Origin: UBA6623 sp965248235
Lineage (GTDB): Bacteria > Acidobacteriota > Terriglobia > Bryobacterales > UBA6623
Direction: 5' to 3'
Assembly: GCA_965248235.1 (NCBI GenBank)
Contig: CBDFIU010000005.1
Coordinates: 372,001 to 436,000 of the forward strand
DNA: 64,000 nucleotides
Every line of letters begins with the position of its first letter. The stretch's first letter is position 1. Shown in pieces: positions 28,201-36,335 of the stretch. The translations under genes and the position numbers were made by a program. The notes under the pieces are model-generated. The model was not told where the DNA came from. It saw only the letters and a list, made by a program, of their open reading frames with translations, and ran no database searches.

Positions 28201-30631
28201 ATTCGATCAACGACCCGACGAAGTGCGAGAGATTGATCTTGTGATGTTCAAAAGACTCAGTCGAGTTGTTGTGCGCCAGGTGTGTGAGCGTCTTCCAAGA
28301 CCCGCCGTCGGCGCGGATCATCAAGCGACCGGCGTCGGCGTTAAGATAGGGAGCGCCGCTTCCGAATCCCAGGTCCACCGACGGGCCGAAGCCCTCGCCG
28401 CGAAACATTTGGTCCCACTCGACCGCCGCGGCCGTAACGCCGCTTAGATCGATCAGTGGCGAAGTGAGGCTGCCGAAGTTCCTCGCGCCGGTGTCGTAGT
28501 TCCCCGTCGCTTCGTCGCCGAACCACCAGGAATAGGCCCCGCTTGCCGCGCGGCGCGTGGTGCGATGCCACATCCCGGTCGCGGCCCAACCGGCCGCGGC
28601 GTCTTCGACGTCGTCGTTGAAGATTGGATCAACCGGCAAGGGGGCCTCTCCGCCACAAAAGGAGGGTAAATCGAAGGCTTCGTAGACGCTCAGGGCGGTG
28701 TCGTTGGGTTGTTCGATTTGCTTTGGGTTGAGAGCGGCCGATGCGCCGAAGCCCCGGGCCGCGAAGACCGCCCAAGCGCCGCGAGCGTTCGTTCCGCCGA
28801 CGTTCAGAGCCGCGGCGGCCTGCAAGACGGCGTCGCGCGCGTCGAGCATCGAGGGCCTGGTCGGCGTCAGCTTCAGCGCCGTCGTGATGGTCTGCTCGAA
28901 ATCGTCTTCGCCCAGCGAAGTTCGCAGGTCCCAAAGCACGGTCGCCCAGATTTCGCCGTCGCGGTGAAGCTGCGGCAAGTCGAGCGCGAGGGTGGTCCCC
29001 GGAATGGCTTTGCGAAACAGCGTGCCGAACTGTCCGAAGGTGTGCGGCGAGGCGTTGTAGGCAACCGAGCGAATGCCGGTGGTTGGGTTGCGGGTTGAGT
29101 ATTCTCCCATCACCGGGTCGCCGGTAAGCGAAACGGCGAAAGCGTCGCTCCAACCCTCCGCCATCGCGCCGCTATGCCACCGCCATAGGCCGGTGACGTT
29201 GGTCCGTCCCCCGATAAGCCGATTCGTCAGACCGTGCGCGTACTCGTGCGTGAGGATATCGCCGTCGAAGGCCGTGTCTCGGCGTAGGCCGGTAAAGAGC
29301 CCCATTTCCATGCGCGGCGCAATGCCGTCGGGCGGTGTGGTCAAGAATCCATTGTTCGTCGCGCCGCCGTCTTGGACGTCCACGCGGAGCGCGTCGCCGG
29401 CGGCACCGCCGCGGCCGTAGTTGTCGTCCTGAAAATTCCCGGAAAGTTCGTCGAAGCCCAGACGATAGTAGCGGTCGTGCAAGGCGTTGACCCAATAGAA
29501 GGCGTTGACGATCGCCGCCGCGCGGTCCGTGGCCGGGTTATTCGCGGTGTCGTAATCGTTGCTGAAGTTGAAGAGAAAATGCGCGGCGTTGTCTTGTGCC
29601 CGCGTATCGCAAATGTTGTCGGCGACCGCGTCCAAGCAAACGTCGGCATTGTTGCCGCGCGTCTCATCGTTTTCGACCCAACAGCGGCCGGCCTGCGCTC
29701 CGGCTTGAAATTGGGCGGGGTAGATGTCGGCGGGGCAGGAGCCGAGCGATGCGGGCCAGCCCGTGAGTGCCTCGTCGGTTTGGCCGCCGGCGTCGGGATG
29801 AGGGTGATCGGGGGCACGAAAGACTCGGCCGAGCGGCGAGGACCGCGACGTCAGGTTGCGACTGAAAAGGATTGCGCCGTTCGCCGCGTCCGCGACGACG
29901 AGGTAGGCGCGTCCCGGGGCCTCCACGTAGAGTTGCCACGCCGCCAAAGCCGCTGGTTGAACCGGGAACCAAATTAGCGAGACGGGCATGCGTCCTAATC
30001 CCGGATACCGAAAAACCGTGCGGCGGTCCGGCCCCGATACCTCGCCGACGCCGGCCGGCCCATCTTTGGGTTCGATCCCCAGAGCAGCGAGCGCCCGCTC
30101 GACGGCGGCGCGGGCATCGACCGAAGTCGAAAGCCCGGATGGTGGAAACGGGTGCGTGTCCCGGTTCAATCGCCAAACGCGGCCGTCGCCACCCAGGTGA
30201 ACCGATATGTCGGCATCGAAGTAGGGGATGCCGAGGTAAGTCGGTCGAAAGACGATGTGCGTCAGGTCGGCCTCGCGGCTTTCGTGGCGCGAAACGATTT
30301 CGACGTCGAGCCCGAAAGATCGAAGAGCTCCAAAACCCTTCGACGAGTTTTCCAGAAAGGCACGAGCGACAAGATCGAGGTCGCCCGTGGAGGCCGCGGT
30401 CAAGGGACCGCCGAGGTCGTACTCGGCGCGCGGAAATGAAACGGCGTCGGTTGACGCGGAAGCGGCAAACGCTCTGCCCGTTTGCACGGAACGTTCGAGA
30501 CGAATATCGAAATGATCGTAGGGTCTGGGATGCGGTTGTGCGCCGAGCGAAACCGCGCACAGCAGCGCCGCGACAAACACACCGACGCCCCGGCGAACGA
30601 TCGACAGCTTGGCTTCAGCCCTAACCTGCAT
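25271..30631 (-). CDS. Secreted M36 fungalysin-type metalloprotease with LamG domains
   Basis: The protein has 1786 residues from the ATG at 30631. The frame is open further upstream, but only through repeat and antisense transposase sequence. Order: signal peptide (V-A-A-L-L-C-A-V-S-L-G-A); FTP/propeptide domain (about 20-220); M36 catalytic domain with zinc site H462-E-Y-A-H466 and third ligand E492 in E-G-W-S-D; a jelly-roll-like segment (C-G-G-E to about 770); a BACON/Ig-like module (L-S-V-S-P-S-Q-L-S-F); then four LamG/concanavalin modules, the last two close copies. The LamG arms probably bind glycans or surfaces while the protease digests extracellular protein. The start codon lies inside the terminus of a palindromic repeat. 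Confidence 0.9.
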   Translation of the reverse strand: MQVRAEAKLSIVRRGVGVFVAALLCAVSLGAQPHPRPYDHFDIRLERSVQTGRAFAASASTDAVSFPRAEYDLGGPLTAASTGDLDLVARAFLENSSKGFGALRSFGLDVEIVSRHESREADLTHIVFRPTYLGIPYFDADISVHLGGDGRVWRLNRDTHPFPPSGLSTSVDARAAVERALAALGIEPKDGPAGVGEVSGPDRRTVFRYPGLGRMPVSLIWFPVQPAALAAWQLYVEAPGRAYLVVADAANGAILFSRNLTSRSSPLGRVFRAPDHPHPDAGGQTDEALTGWPASLGSCPADIYPAQFQAGAQAGRCWVENDETRGNNADVCLDAVADNICDTRAQDNAAHFLFNFSNDYDTANNPATDRAAAIVNAFYWVNALHDRYYRLGFDELSGNFQDDNYGRGGAAGDALRVDVQDGGATNNGFLTTPPDGIAPRMEMGLFTGLRRDTAFDGDILTHEYAHGLTNRLIGGRTNVTGLWRWHSGAMAEGWSDAFAVSLTGDPVMGEYSTRNPTTGIRSVAYNASPHTFGQFGTLFRKAIPGTTLALDLPQLHRDGEIWATVLWDLRTSLGEDDFEQTITTALKLTPTRPSMLDARDAVLQAAAALNVGGTNARGAWAVFAARGFGASAALNPKQIEQPNDTALSVYEAFDLPSFCGGEAPLPVDPIFNDDVEDAAAGWAATGMWHRTTRRAASGAYSWWFGDEATGNYDTGARNFGSLTSPLIDLSGVTAAAVEWDQMFRGEGFGPSVDLGFGSGAPYLNADAGRLMIRADGGSWKTLTHLAHNNSTESFEHHKINLSHFVGSLIELRFDFDTIDASDNHFEGWFVDNIRASRLSSTANELSVSPSQLSFNGVAGGAAPAAQTLAIREASSGAAMTWSVSVGSGSSWLLLSSDSGAAPFDVSVSVDPAGLSAGTYSGTITVTAPNAVGSPSTVDVTLVLGAPAGPIAVWSFEDVGSGPGVTVVDGSGSHQGTTNGFGTVRVPAVAGSGRLFNGSTDYVEVPAAASLTPHSFTIRSWVKVLSFPEKFGMVMSAFGGASPPSSAPWLVSSGKLNLHQWHAVSVTVDRSSGDVAIYIDGQPDAAARFPAIEADAASPLTIGRASWYDGYYLNFAVDETEIYPALRTASAINADYQFFGPPPPPPNLTTVAEWKFETGAPDDSGNGHTGSLNGTQTVAGVEGNGRGFNGSSDSVTVAAAPDLTPADFTLRGWVKLNSTPADWGVVASAYGGAFDGWYLAVDAAGRVSFTAAGLPSHLTTVTSQSAVTVGAWHHIAVSYHGATRRVKLYLNGALEAEGYAQALTPHVNGVMAMGRASWTNGRYLHIDLDELRIDPTVWSSAEAQADFASFALDQLLDPAAIWALDETAAGPGVVLADSSGNGHDATTQGSAGVSVAGVVNAARRFPGRPDYAWLAPAAALSTSSFSFATWVKIDSLPEKWGVIHADYGGDFQGWYVGVHTDGRVIFSVSGLPSSNPWLLSASALTPGQWHYVTVTLEGASRSGRIYLDGALDRTAVFPAFTPQTSTQPTFGKASWVDSYYLTCALDEARLYPGELSAEAVGALFAGFPTPNPPDPPTLISEWWFEETGTAPGTTLIDSASGHHAVTAGNGTAPSTGVIGSARRFGGFPDYAWVAPHADFGSPDFSFTAWVKIDALPSKWGVVFADYGGDFQGWYVGVHTDGRVIFSVSGLPSSNPWLLSSSAIVPGEWRHLAVTFDGATRRGLIYINGLLDRTAVFPAFDPQSAVAPTLGRASWAATYYLDFAIDQARLYAEELSEVEVMAVMQGAL

Positions 30632-30812
30632 TCTCACCAACTGACGGCCGAAGCACATGATAGGCCCGCCATTACTTCGTTGAGCTTGCTTACCGTGCTC
30701 ACCGTAGCGTTCAAGTACGCCCCTCTTGCCTAAGAAATGGGGCGCCAAGCGGCCCGCGTCTCGTACTGACGGCCCTCTCATGCACTTCGCCTCGACACTT
30801 GGTGAGAAATGC
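30628..30812. repeat. Palindromic-ended repeat, copy A
   Basis: This is a 185-bp element with inverted ends: GCATTCTCACCAA on the left and TGGTGAGAAATGC on the right. Inner arms pair AAGCACATGATAGGCC with GGCCCTCTCATGCACTT. It shares its core (GTGCTCAC, GTTCAAGTACGCC) with the copy at 37891-38069. It overlaps the start codon of the M36 gene, and IS1595 sits beside its right end. Confidence 0.75.
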
Positions 30813-30816
30813 AGGT

Positions 30817-31852
30817 GATGGGTATTTACTTGACTCAGGTGACCACAAGATGTAGGATCGGGGAAATGGAAGATTATCCTCGGAATCTGGCCGAGTTCGA
30901 GGCGCGTTTCGCCACCGAGCAGGCCTGTCGAGAGTATCTGTGTCAACTCCGCTGGCCGGAGGGTTTTCGTTGTCCGCGATGCGGGCACGACAAAGCGTGG
31001 GCGGTGCGGACAGCGCTGCTGGAGTGCGCCGGCTGCGGGCATCAAGCTTCTCCAACGGCGGGCACAATATTTCAAGACACCCGCCAACCCCTCCAGAGTT
31101 GGTTTCGAGCCATGTGGTGGCTCACGAGCCAGAAGAACGGGGCGAGCGCGCTGGGCTTGCAGCGGGTGTTGGGCCTGGGCAGCTACAAAACGGCCTGGAC
31201 TTGGTTGCATAAGCTCCGGCGCGCCATGGTGCGGCCCGGACGCGATCGGCTCAGCGGGCGCGTGGAGGTTGACGAGACTTACTTAGGAGGCTTGGAGGAG
31301 GGCGTGCGCGGTCGCCAAACCGACGCTAAGGCGCTGATTGTAGTAGCGGCCGAGGAAGATGGTGCCGGCATCGGGCGGGTTCGGATACGCACCATTCCCA
31401 ACGCCTCCGGGGACAGCTTGATGGCCTTCGTCGGCGAGTCGATCGAACCCGGCAGCGTGGTCCATACCGACGGTTGGCTGGGATACGAACCGCTCGAAGG
31501 CGACGGCTATCGCCACGAGGTGAGCTACCTGGAGGGGCAACCGGCGCGCGCCTCGAAACTGCTCCCCCGGGTGCACCGCGTGGTGTCGTTAGTGAAGCGC
31601 TGGATACTGGGCACGCATCAAGGAGCGGTCAGTCACGAGCATCTCGACTCCTACCTCGACGAATTCGCCTTCCGCTTCAACCGCCGCAAGTCCAGAAGTC
31701 GAGGCAAGCTCTTTTACCGCCTGGTTCAACAGGCCGTCGCCGTGCCACCGGCACCCTACAAATCGCTGGTCGGAGGCACCGCGACACGCGCTACGGACGA
31801 CCACAACATGTAGGGGCTATTTCCCAATACCTGAGTCAAGTAAATACCCATC
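30817..31852. mobile_element. Intact IS1595-family insertion sequence
   Basis: The 1036-bp element is bounded by inverted repeats of 24 bp (30817-30840 and 31829-31852), each beginning GATGGGTATTTACTTGACTC when read inwards. An 8-bp direct duplication, ATGCAGGT, flanks it at 30809-30816 and 31853-31860, which matches the target-site length of IS1595 elements. It carries one transposase gene. A near-identical end is present in opposite orientation at the right edge of the window. Confidence 0.92.
30866..31813 (+). CDS. IS1595-family transposase
   Basis: The protein has 315 residues from the ATG at 30866 (M-E-D-Y-P-R-N-L); an ATG at 30809 would start outside the element. The N-terminus holds the zinc ribbon (C-P-R-C-G-H and C-A-G-C-G-H), followed by a helical DNA-binding part. 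The ISXO2-like DDE core has D-E-T-Y-L-G-G, H-T-D-G-W-L-G-Y and the last acidic region near the F-R-F-N-R-R-K-S motif typical of the family. It looks full-length and intact, so the element may be active. The homologous part at 58.76 kb is a divergent, truncated relative. Confidence 0.93.
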   Translation: MEDYPRNLAEFEARFATEQACREYLCQLRWPEGFRCPRCGHDKAWAVRTALLECAGCGHQASPTAGTIFQDTRQPLQSWFRAMWWLTSQKNGASALGLQRVLGLGSYKTAWTWLHKLRRAMVRPGRDRLSGRVEVDETYLGGLEEGVRGRQTDAKALIVVAAEEDGAGIGRVRIRTIPNASGDSLMAFVGESIEPGSVVHTDGWLGYEPLEGDGYRHEVSYLEGQPARASKLLPRVHRVVSLVKRWILGTHQGAVSHEHLDSYLDEFAFRFNRRKSRSRGKLFYRLVQQAVAVPPAPYKSLVGGTATRATDDHNM

Positions 31853-31860
31853 ATGCAGGT

Positions 31861-32173
31861 TAATGAGTTCAGTAGGTTGCACTCGCGCGAATGGAGGTTC
31901 GGAAAATAGCGCGCCGCGCGCCGGGCACCGACACCGACTCGGCACGCCTCCGCCGTATATGGCGTTCTTCCCCTGAAGCCTTATCGGTCCGTACGCCGCG
32001 GAGCCCTATCGATCACCAATGGCAGGCGGGCTAGGCTTTCGTTGTTTTGGGTCATGCGAACTTCCGCTTAGAATTCGCGTCAAATCCCCTATGCTAGGGA
32101 AAGGTCGAGGGCGTAGAGGCGTGGCGCGTTTTCTTCGATAGGCCCGCAAGATCGATCTTCCCAACCCCTAACC
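31861..32173. promoter_or_regulatory. Intergenic region upstream of the aminotransferase
   Basis: This 313-bp gap holds no convincing gene. It presumably contains the promoter of the DegT-type gene; TTAGAATTC at about 32068-32076 is a possible -10 area. Nothing else is seen. Confidence 0.35.
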
Positions 32174-33382
32174 GTGAGCAAACTTGCCCTACACGGCGGA
32201 ACGCCGGTTCGCGAAGAGCCCTATCCGAGTTGGCCCGCGGCCGGGCCACTCGAAAAGCAGAGGATCGCCGAAGTATTGGCTTCCCGAGAATGGGGCGGCC
32301 ACAGCGAAACGGTGGCGGGATTCGAGTCCCTTTTCGCCGGGATGCATGACTGCGAACATGGTGTCGCCACGGCCACCGGCACGCTGGCGCTCGAGTTAGC
32401 GCTTGCCGCGGCGGGTGTCGAGCGGGGCGACGAAATCATCGTTCCCGCGCACAGTTTCATCGCCACCGCGACGGCTGTGTCACGCATTGGGGCCGTGCCC
32501 GTATTTGTCGACATCGATCGCGACACCTATAACATCGACCCCCAGAGAATCGACGCCGCCGTGACCGACCGCACGCGCGCCGCCCTCATCGTTCACTTCG
32601 GCGGCTTGCCGGCCGACATGGACCGCATCGGGGAAATCGCTCGCGACAAGAAGATCACGATTCTCGAGGACGCCGCGCACGCCCAGGGTTCGGAGTGGCA
32701 CGGGCAGCGGGCCGGCAGTTTCGGTGTCTGCGCGGCCTTCAGCTTTCAAAACTCGAAGACCATGACGGCCGGCGAAGGCGGCATTCTCACCACCAACGAC
32801 GCCGAGCTGGCCGCGCGAGCTCGGTCGCTCAACGACGGCGGTCGGCACGCGGGCGAAGGCTGGTTCGACCATTTCGAGTTGGGGTCGAACTTCCGCATGA
32901 CGGCGTTGCAAGCCGCGGTGCTCTCGGCCCAACTCGAGCAGCTGACCGATCGCGTTCGCGTGCGCGAGGGAAATGTAGCTGTCTTACGCGATGTCGTGCG
33001 GGCGCCGGGCGTCAGCTTTCAGGTCCGACCCGACGGCGCGAATGCGCACAGCTACTATCTGCTGATCGGGCGTATCGACGAAAAAGCCTTCGGAGTGAAT
33101 CGCGACGAATTTGTTCGGACGATGGAAGCCGAGGGCATACCCTGCCGCCCGTTCTATCCCCACACGCTGTATCAGAACCCGCTCTACAAGGGGCCGGACG
33201 CCCCGCCTCATCGCGTGGAGCCCTGCCCCGAGGCCGAGCAGGCCGTCAAGGACTCGTTTTGGATTTCCCACCGCGTCTTGTCGGGCGACAACAAAGACAC
33301 GCTCGACATTTCCCGCGCGATCTCGAAAATCCGCCAGGCCTTCCAGCCCGCCAAATCAAGAGGCGAAACGCCGATTAATTAG
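32174..33382 (+). CDS. DegT/DnrJ/EryC1 aminotransferase, possibly GnnB-like
   Basis: The protein has 402 residues from a GTG at 32174 (V-S-K-L-A-L-H-G-G-T-P-V). It is a fold-type I PLP enzyme of the sugar aminotransferase family: G-T-x-A-L cofactor loop region, D-E-I-I-V-P-A-H-S-F-I-A-T-A, E-D-A-A-H-A-Q-G and the Schiff-base lysine in F-Q-N-S-K-T-M-T-A-G-E-G-G. It transfers an amino group from glutamate to a nucleotide 3- or 4-keto sugar. The next gene is lpxA. In Acidithiobacillus and Leptospira a DegT-type enzyme, GnnB, makes UDP-GlcNAc3N for LpxA, so that role is a reasonable inference here. A gnnA oxidoreductase is not seen nearby. Confidence 0.85.
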   Translation: MSKLALHGGTPVREEPYPSWPAAGPLEKQRIAEVLASREWGGHSETVAGFESLFAGMHDCEHGVATATGTLALELALAAAGVERGDEIIVPAHSFIATATAVSRIGAVPVFVDIDRDTYNIDPQRIDAAVTDRTRAALIVHFGGLPADMDRIGEIARDKKITILEDAAHAQGSEWHGQRAGSFGVCAAFSFQNSKTMTAGEGGILTTNDAELAARARSLNDGGRHAGEGWFDHFELGSNFRMTALQAAVLSAQLEQLTDRVRVREGNVAVLRDVVRAPGVSFQVRPDGANAHSYYLLIGRIDEKAFGVNRDEFVRTMEAEGIPCRPFYPHTLYQNPLYKGPDAPPHRVEPCPEAEQAVKDSFWISHRVLSGDNKDTLDISRAISKIRQAFQPAKSRGETPIN

Positions 33383-33385
33383 ACC

Positions 33386-33436
33386 GCTTTTCTCATCGTG
33401 TGGCGAGGCACAGTGCATGAGGGGCCCGTCGGCATG
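33386..33436. repeat. Half copy of the palindromic-ended repeat
   Basis: GCTTTTCTCATCGTGTGGCG and then GGCACAGTGCATGAGGGGCCC match one arm of the repeats at 30.6 and 37.9 kb (GCATTTCTCACCACGTGGCG / AAAGTGCACGAGAGGCCC). The other arm and core are missing. It lies directly after the stop of the aminotransferase gene. Confidence 0.6.
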
Positions 33437-33477
33437 AGGCGCGCGCGGCTTGCGCCGGCCCGTGCTCGGTATCATAC

Positions 33478-34272
33478 ATGGCGATGGCGATTCATCCCAG
33501 TGCCCGCATCGCCGAGACCGCTCGCATCGCCGACGGAGCCGAGATCGGACCCGACGTCGAGATCGGCCATTTCTCTATCGTCGAGGACGACGTTTCGATC
33601 GGGCCGCGCACGAAACTGGAGCCCCATGTGATCGTCAAGCGCTGGACCACGATGGGTTCCGATAATCAAATTTCGACCGGCACCGTGCTGGGGACCGACC
33701 CGCTCGATAAGAACTTCTCGGGCGCGCGCACCTACCTCAACATCGGCAAGGGCAACCGCATTCGCGAGCACTACACCATCAGCCGCGGCACCGATCCCGA
33801 GTCGACCACCGAGATCGGCGACGGCAATTACATCATGACCTCGGGCCACATCGCCCACAATTGCCGCATCGGTTCGGACAACGTGATTTGCAGTTGTTCC
33901 CTCATCGCGGGGCATGTGGAAATCGAGGATCGCGTCTTCATCTCCGGCGGCGTGCTGGTTCATCAATATTCGAAGATCGGACGACTGGCGTTGATCAGCG
34001 GCCACACCCGCGTACACCAAGACACGGCGCCCTATTTCATCTATTCCGATTTCAAGATTCGGCCCCGCGCGGTCAACCTAGTCGGGCTGCGGCGAGCCGG
34101 ATTCGACAGTGACGAAATTCGCCGCTTGAAAAGGGCGTTTCATATTCTGTTTCGCGCCGGTTTGTCGATCGAGGCCGCGCTTGAACAGATCGAACAAGAG
34201 ATCCCCGACGAGCACACGCGCCACTTAGTGGATTTTGTCCGGCGCTCCAAGCGCGGCGTCTGCCGCCGCTAA
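33478..34272 (+). CDS. lpxA: UDP-(GlcNAc or GlcNAc3N) O/N-acyltransferase, LpxA
   Basis: The protein has 264 residues, the usual length. It is built of left-handed parallel beta-helix hexapeptide repeats (I-H-P-S-A-R-I, I-G-P-D-V-E-I-G, I-G-D-G-N-Y-I-M) and a short helical C-terminus. The catalytic His region reads G-H-I-A-H-N-C, matching A-H-I-A-H-D-C in E. coli, and V-H-Q-Y and N-L-V-G-L-R-R-A-G-F-D are conserved. It adds the first 3-hydroxyacyl chain in lipid A synthesis in the cytoplasm, so the organism should make LPS. ATG codons at 33478 and 33484 are both possible starts. The neighbouring DegT aminotransferase suggests the acceptor could be the 3-amino sugar. Confidence 0.92.
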   Translation: MAMAIHPSARIAETARIADGAEIGPDVEIGHFSIVEDDVSIGPRTKLEPHVIVKRWTTMGSDNQISTGTVLGTDPLDKNFSGARTYLNIGKGNRIREHYTISRGTDPESTTEIGDGNYIMTSGHIAHNCRIGSDNVICSCSLIAGHVEIEDRVFISGGVLVHQYSKIGRLALISGHTRVHQDTAPYFIYSDFKIRPRAVNLVGLRRAGFDSDEIRRLKRAFHILFRAGLSIEAALEQIEQEIPDEHTRHLVDFVRRSKRGVCRR

Positions 34273-34443
34273 GCAGGGCGTTTGGACGGCTTGCGGTCGA
34301 GCGCTCACACACCCCGAGAAATCGCACGAGACCGTTCAACCTTTCGCTGCTGCTGCCGAAGAGTTGGGTAAGTCGTGCGTCCGGTCGGGCGGGGTCGCAA
34401 CCCGCCGCCGCCGCCCGCATGGAAAATCGTTCGGGAGGTGGGC

Positions 34444-35741
34444 GTGCAATCGAACAAAATCACCGACAGAGAGCATCATGCAACGGGTCGATCGATTCGG
34501 AAAGACCGGCAAGGCGACGCGCGGCGCCGACAACGGGGAATCGTCCTGATCGTCGTCGCCATCGCGGCTTTTGCTCTGGTTGGAATCCTCGGCCTCGCAC
34601 TCGATCTGGGCCGCATGCAGGTCGCTCACGGTGAACTCCAAAACTACACCGATGCCGCCGCGCTTTCGGCCGCGATGAAACTCGACGGCACCCGCGCGGG
34701 TATCGAGCGAGCCGAGGACGCGGCCACCGGCGACGTCAACAGTTGGGCCTTCGGAACCGCCGCGGTCGACGACGTCGACGTGCGATTCTCGCAGATCTAT
34801 AATGCGAGCTTCATCACGAATCCCCTTTCAGGCATCGACTACCGTTTCGTACGGGTCGAGGCCATGCAGCCGGTGCCGCTGTTTTTCATGCCGCTGTTCC
34901 CCGGCGTTGGCTTGAGCCGCAACGTCAGCGCCTGGTCGGTGGCCGGCCAGCAACTTCAAACCACGATCTCCGACGGCGTATTCCCCTATTCACCCGACGT
35001 TCACGACGCCACCGACGCCAACTTCGGTTTCTTGATGGGGCGTCAGTATACTTTGCGCTGGGCCAAGTATGTCGGCAACCCCAATTTGACCGGTCTCTTC
35101 AAGACCAGCGTCAACGGAGCGCGACTCGTCGGGTGCGAAGCGGATATGGCGATCGCGGATTTCCAGCCCGGCGAGGCGGCCAACAATGAGCGGGGTTACA
35201 TTGATCTCACAAACTTACAGCCGCTCGGTGGCGGAGGAGGGGCGGCGTTGATTCGCGACGCCATTCTGACTCGGACCTCCTTCGAACTCCCGATCGAGCC
35301 CTTCAACTACTACATCGATCCCGAGCCGGGCCAAAAAGAGACCGAAACCACCGCCATGCAAGACCGTGTCTGGGAAGACACCGACACGGTCACGCCGACC
35401 TACTTTACGACCGGGCAGACGGACCCCAATACGCCTCCCGCCGAGCAAATGAAGAGCGACTATCGGTCCGCCTATAACACCGTCACGCTGCCGCGGCCGC
35501 CCAACGGTAACGGCCGCCGCTTGGTGATCACGCCGGTCAATGATCCGATGCAAAACGGGCTCGTCGTGGGCTTCGCCGGCTTCTTCCTGCCGCCCGTGCC
35601 GTGTGCCGCGGTTACCTTGGGCAACCACACCTATGAACCCTGCTGTGGGAATATGTCGGGTCCGTGATCAACTCAGGCGGCACCGGCGGCGGCGGGGCGG
35701 GATCGGGAACAGGGAGCTATCGCATTGTCTTGTTCCAATGA
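34444..35741 (+). CDS. TadG-like pilus/surface protein, C-terminal frameshift
   Basis: I start at GTG 34444 because GGGAGGTG precedes it; the frame is open upstream but Pro/Arg-rich. After a basic stretch, R-Q-R-G-I-V-L-I-V-V-A-I-A-A-F-A-L-V-G-I (a TadG membrane anchor) is followed by D-L-G-R-M and D-A-A-A-L-S-A-A-M-K-L-D-G, as in Flp/TadE/G proteins. The written frame ends at 35667 after C-C-G-N-M-S-G-P. Restoring one G in the GGG run near 35648 gives C-C-G-E-Y-V-G-S-V-I-N and a Gly-rich tail ending Y-R-I-V-L-F-Q at 35741, the expected TadG-type ending. The protein is membrane-anchored and probably works with TadE in Flp-type pilus assembly. Confidence 0.78.
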
Positions 35742-35839
35742 CGAGCCAAATGATGAGCCGCGCGAAGCAGGCCGTCGGGGCTACGACGAAAGAATCACGA
35801 AGAGCAGCGACCGGCGGGAGTCGAGGAGGATCCGGAACC

Positions 35840-36330
35840 ATGATGCCTGAAATCAAGCAGTCACCCATCACCGGCTCGCGACGCGAACGGGCCGCTTCCG
35901 GCGGGCGCGGAGGTAACGCCGTCGTCGAGTTCGCCATCACCTTCCCGATGCTGATTTTCATGATGAGCTCCCTGTTTCAGTTCGGCCACGCTTTCTTGGT
36001 CTACAACGCGCTCGAGGGGGCCGTTCGCGGCGGCGCCCGCTACGCTTCGGTGACCGATTTCGACGCACCCGACGGCGTCGAGTTCACCGAAGCGATCAAG
36101 AAAGTGGTGGTCTACGGCACGCCCAGCCCCGACGGGCAGAACCCGTTGGTCCCCGGCCTCTCTCTCGAAACGTGATCGTTGAGAGCCTACAAGACGGCGC
36201 CGGGGTACCGATCAGGGTCAGCGTGAGCATCACGGAATTTCCCTTGCTCAAGATCTTGAGCCAGGTGACGCTCATCGACAAGCCGAAATCGACGTTTATC
36301 TTTATGGGGCAGTTTAAGTCGGCGAGCTGA
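35840..36330 (+). CDS. TadE-like pilus assembly protein, C-terminal frameshift
   Basis: The ATG at 35840 has GAGGAGGA 10 bases upstream. After about 25 basic residues comes the TadE signature G-N-A-V-V-E-F-A-I-T-F-P-M-L-I-F-M-M-S-S and A-V-R-G-G-A-R-Y-A-S. The written frame stops at 36175 (L-S-L-E-T). One extra A in the GAAACGTG run near 36168 would give L-E-N-V-I-V-E-S, then beta-rich sequence ending F-I-F-M-G-Q-F-K-S-A-S at 36330, as expected for the family. The protein is a pseudopilin-like membrane protein. The paired one-base deletions in tadG and tadE look more like sequencing error than decay. No tadA/tadB/tadC genes are in the window. Confidence 0.78.
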
Positions 36331-36335
36331 CCGCT

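Noticed and set aside
30640..31210. Possible N-terminal extension of the M36 protein by 193 codons
   Set aside because: The extension translates the palindromic repeat and the antisense strand of IS1595. The signal peptide begins at 30631.
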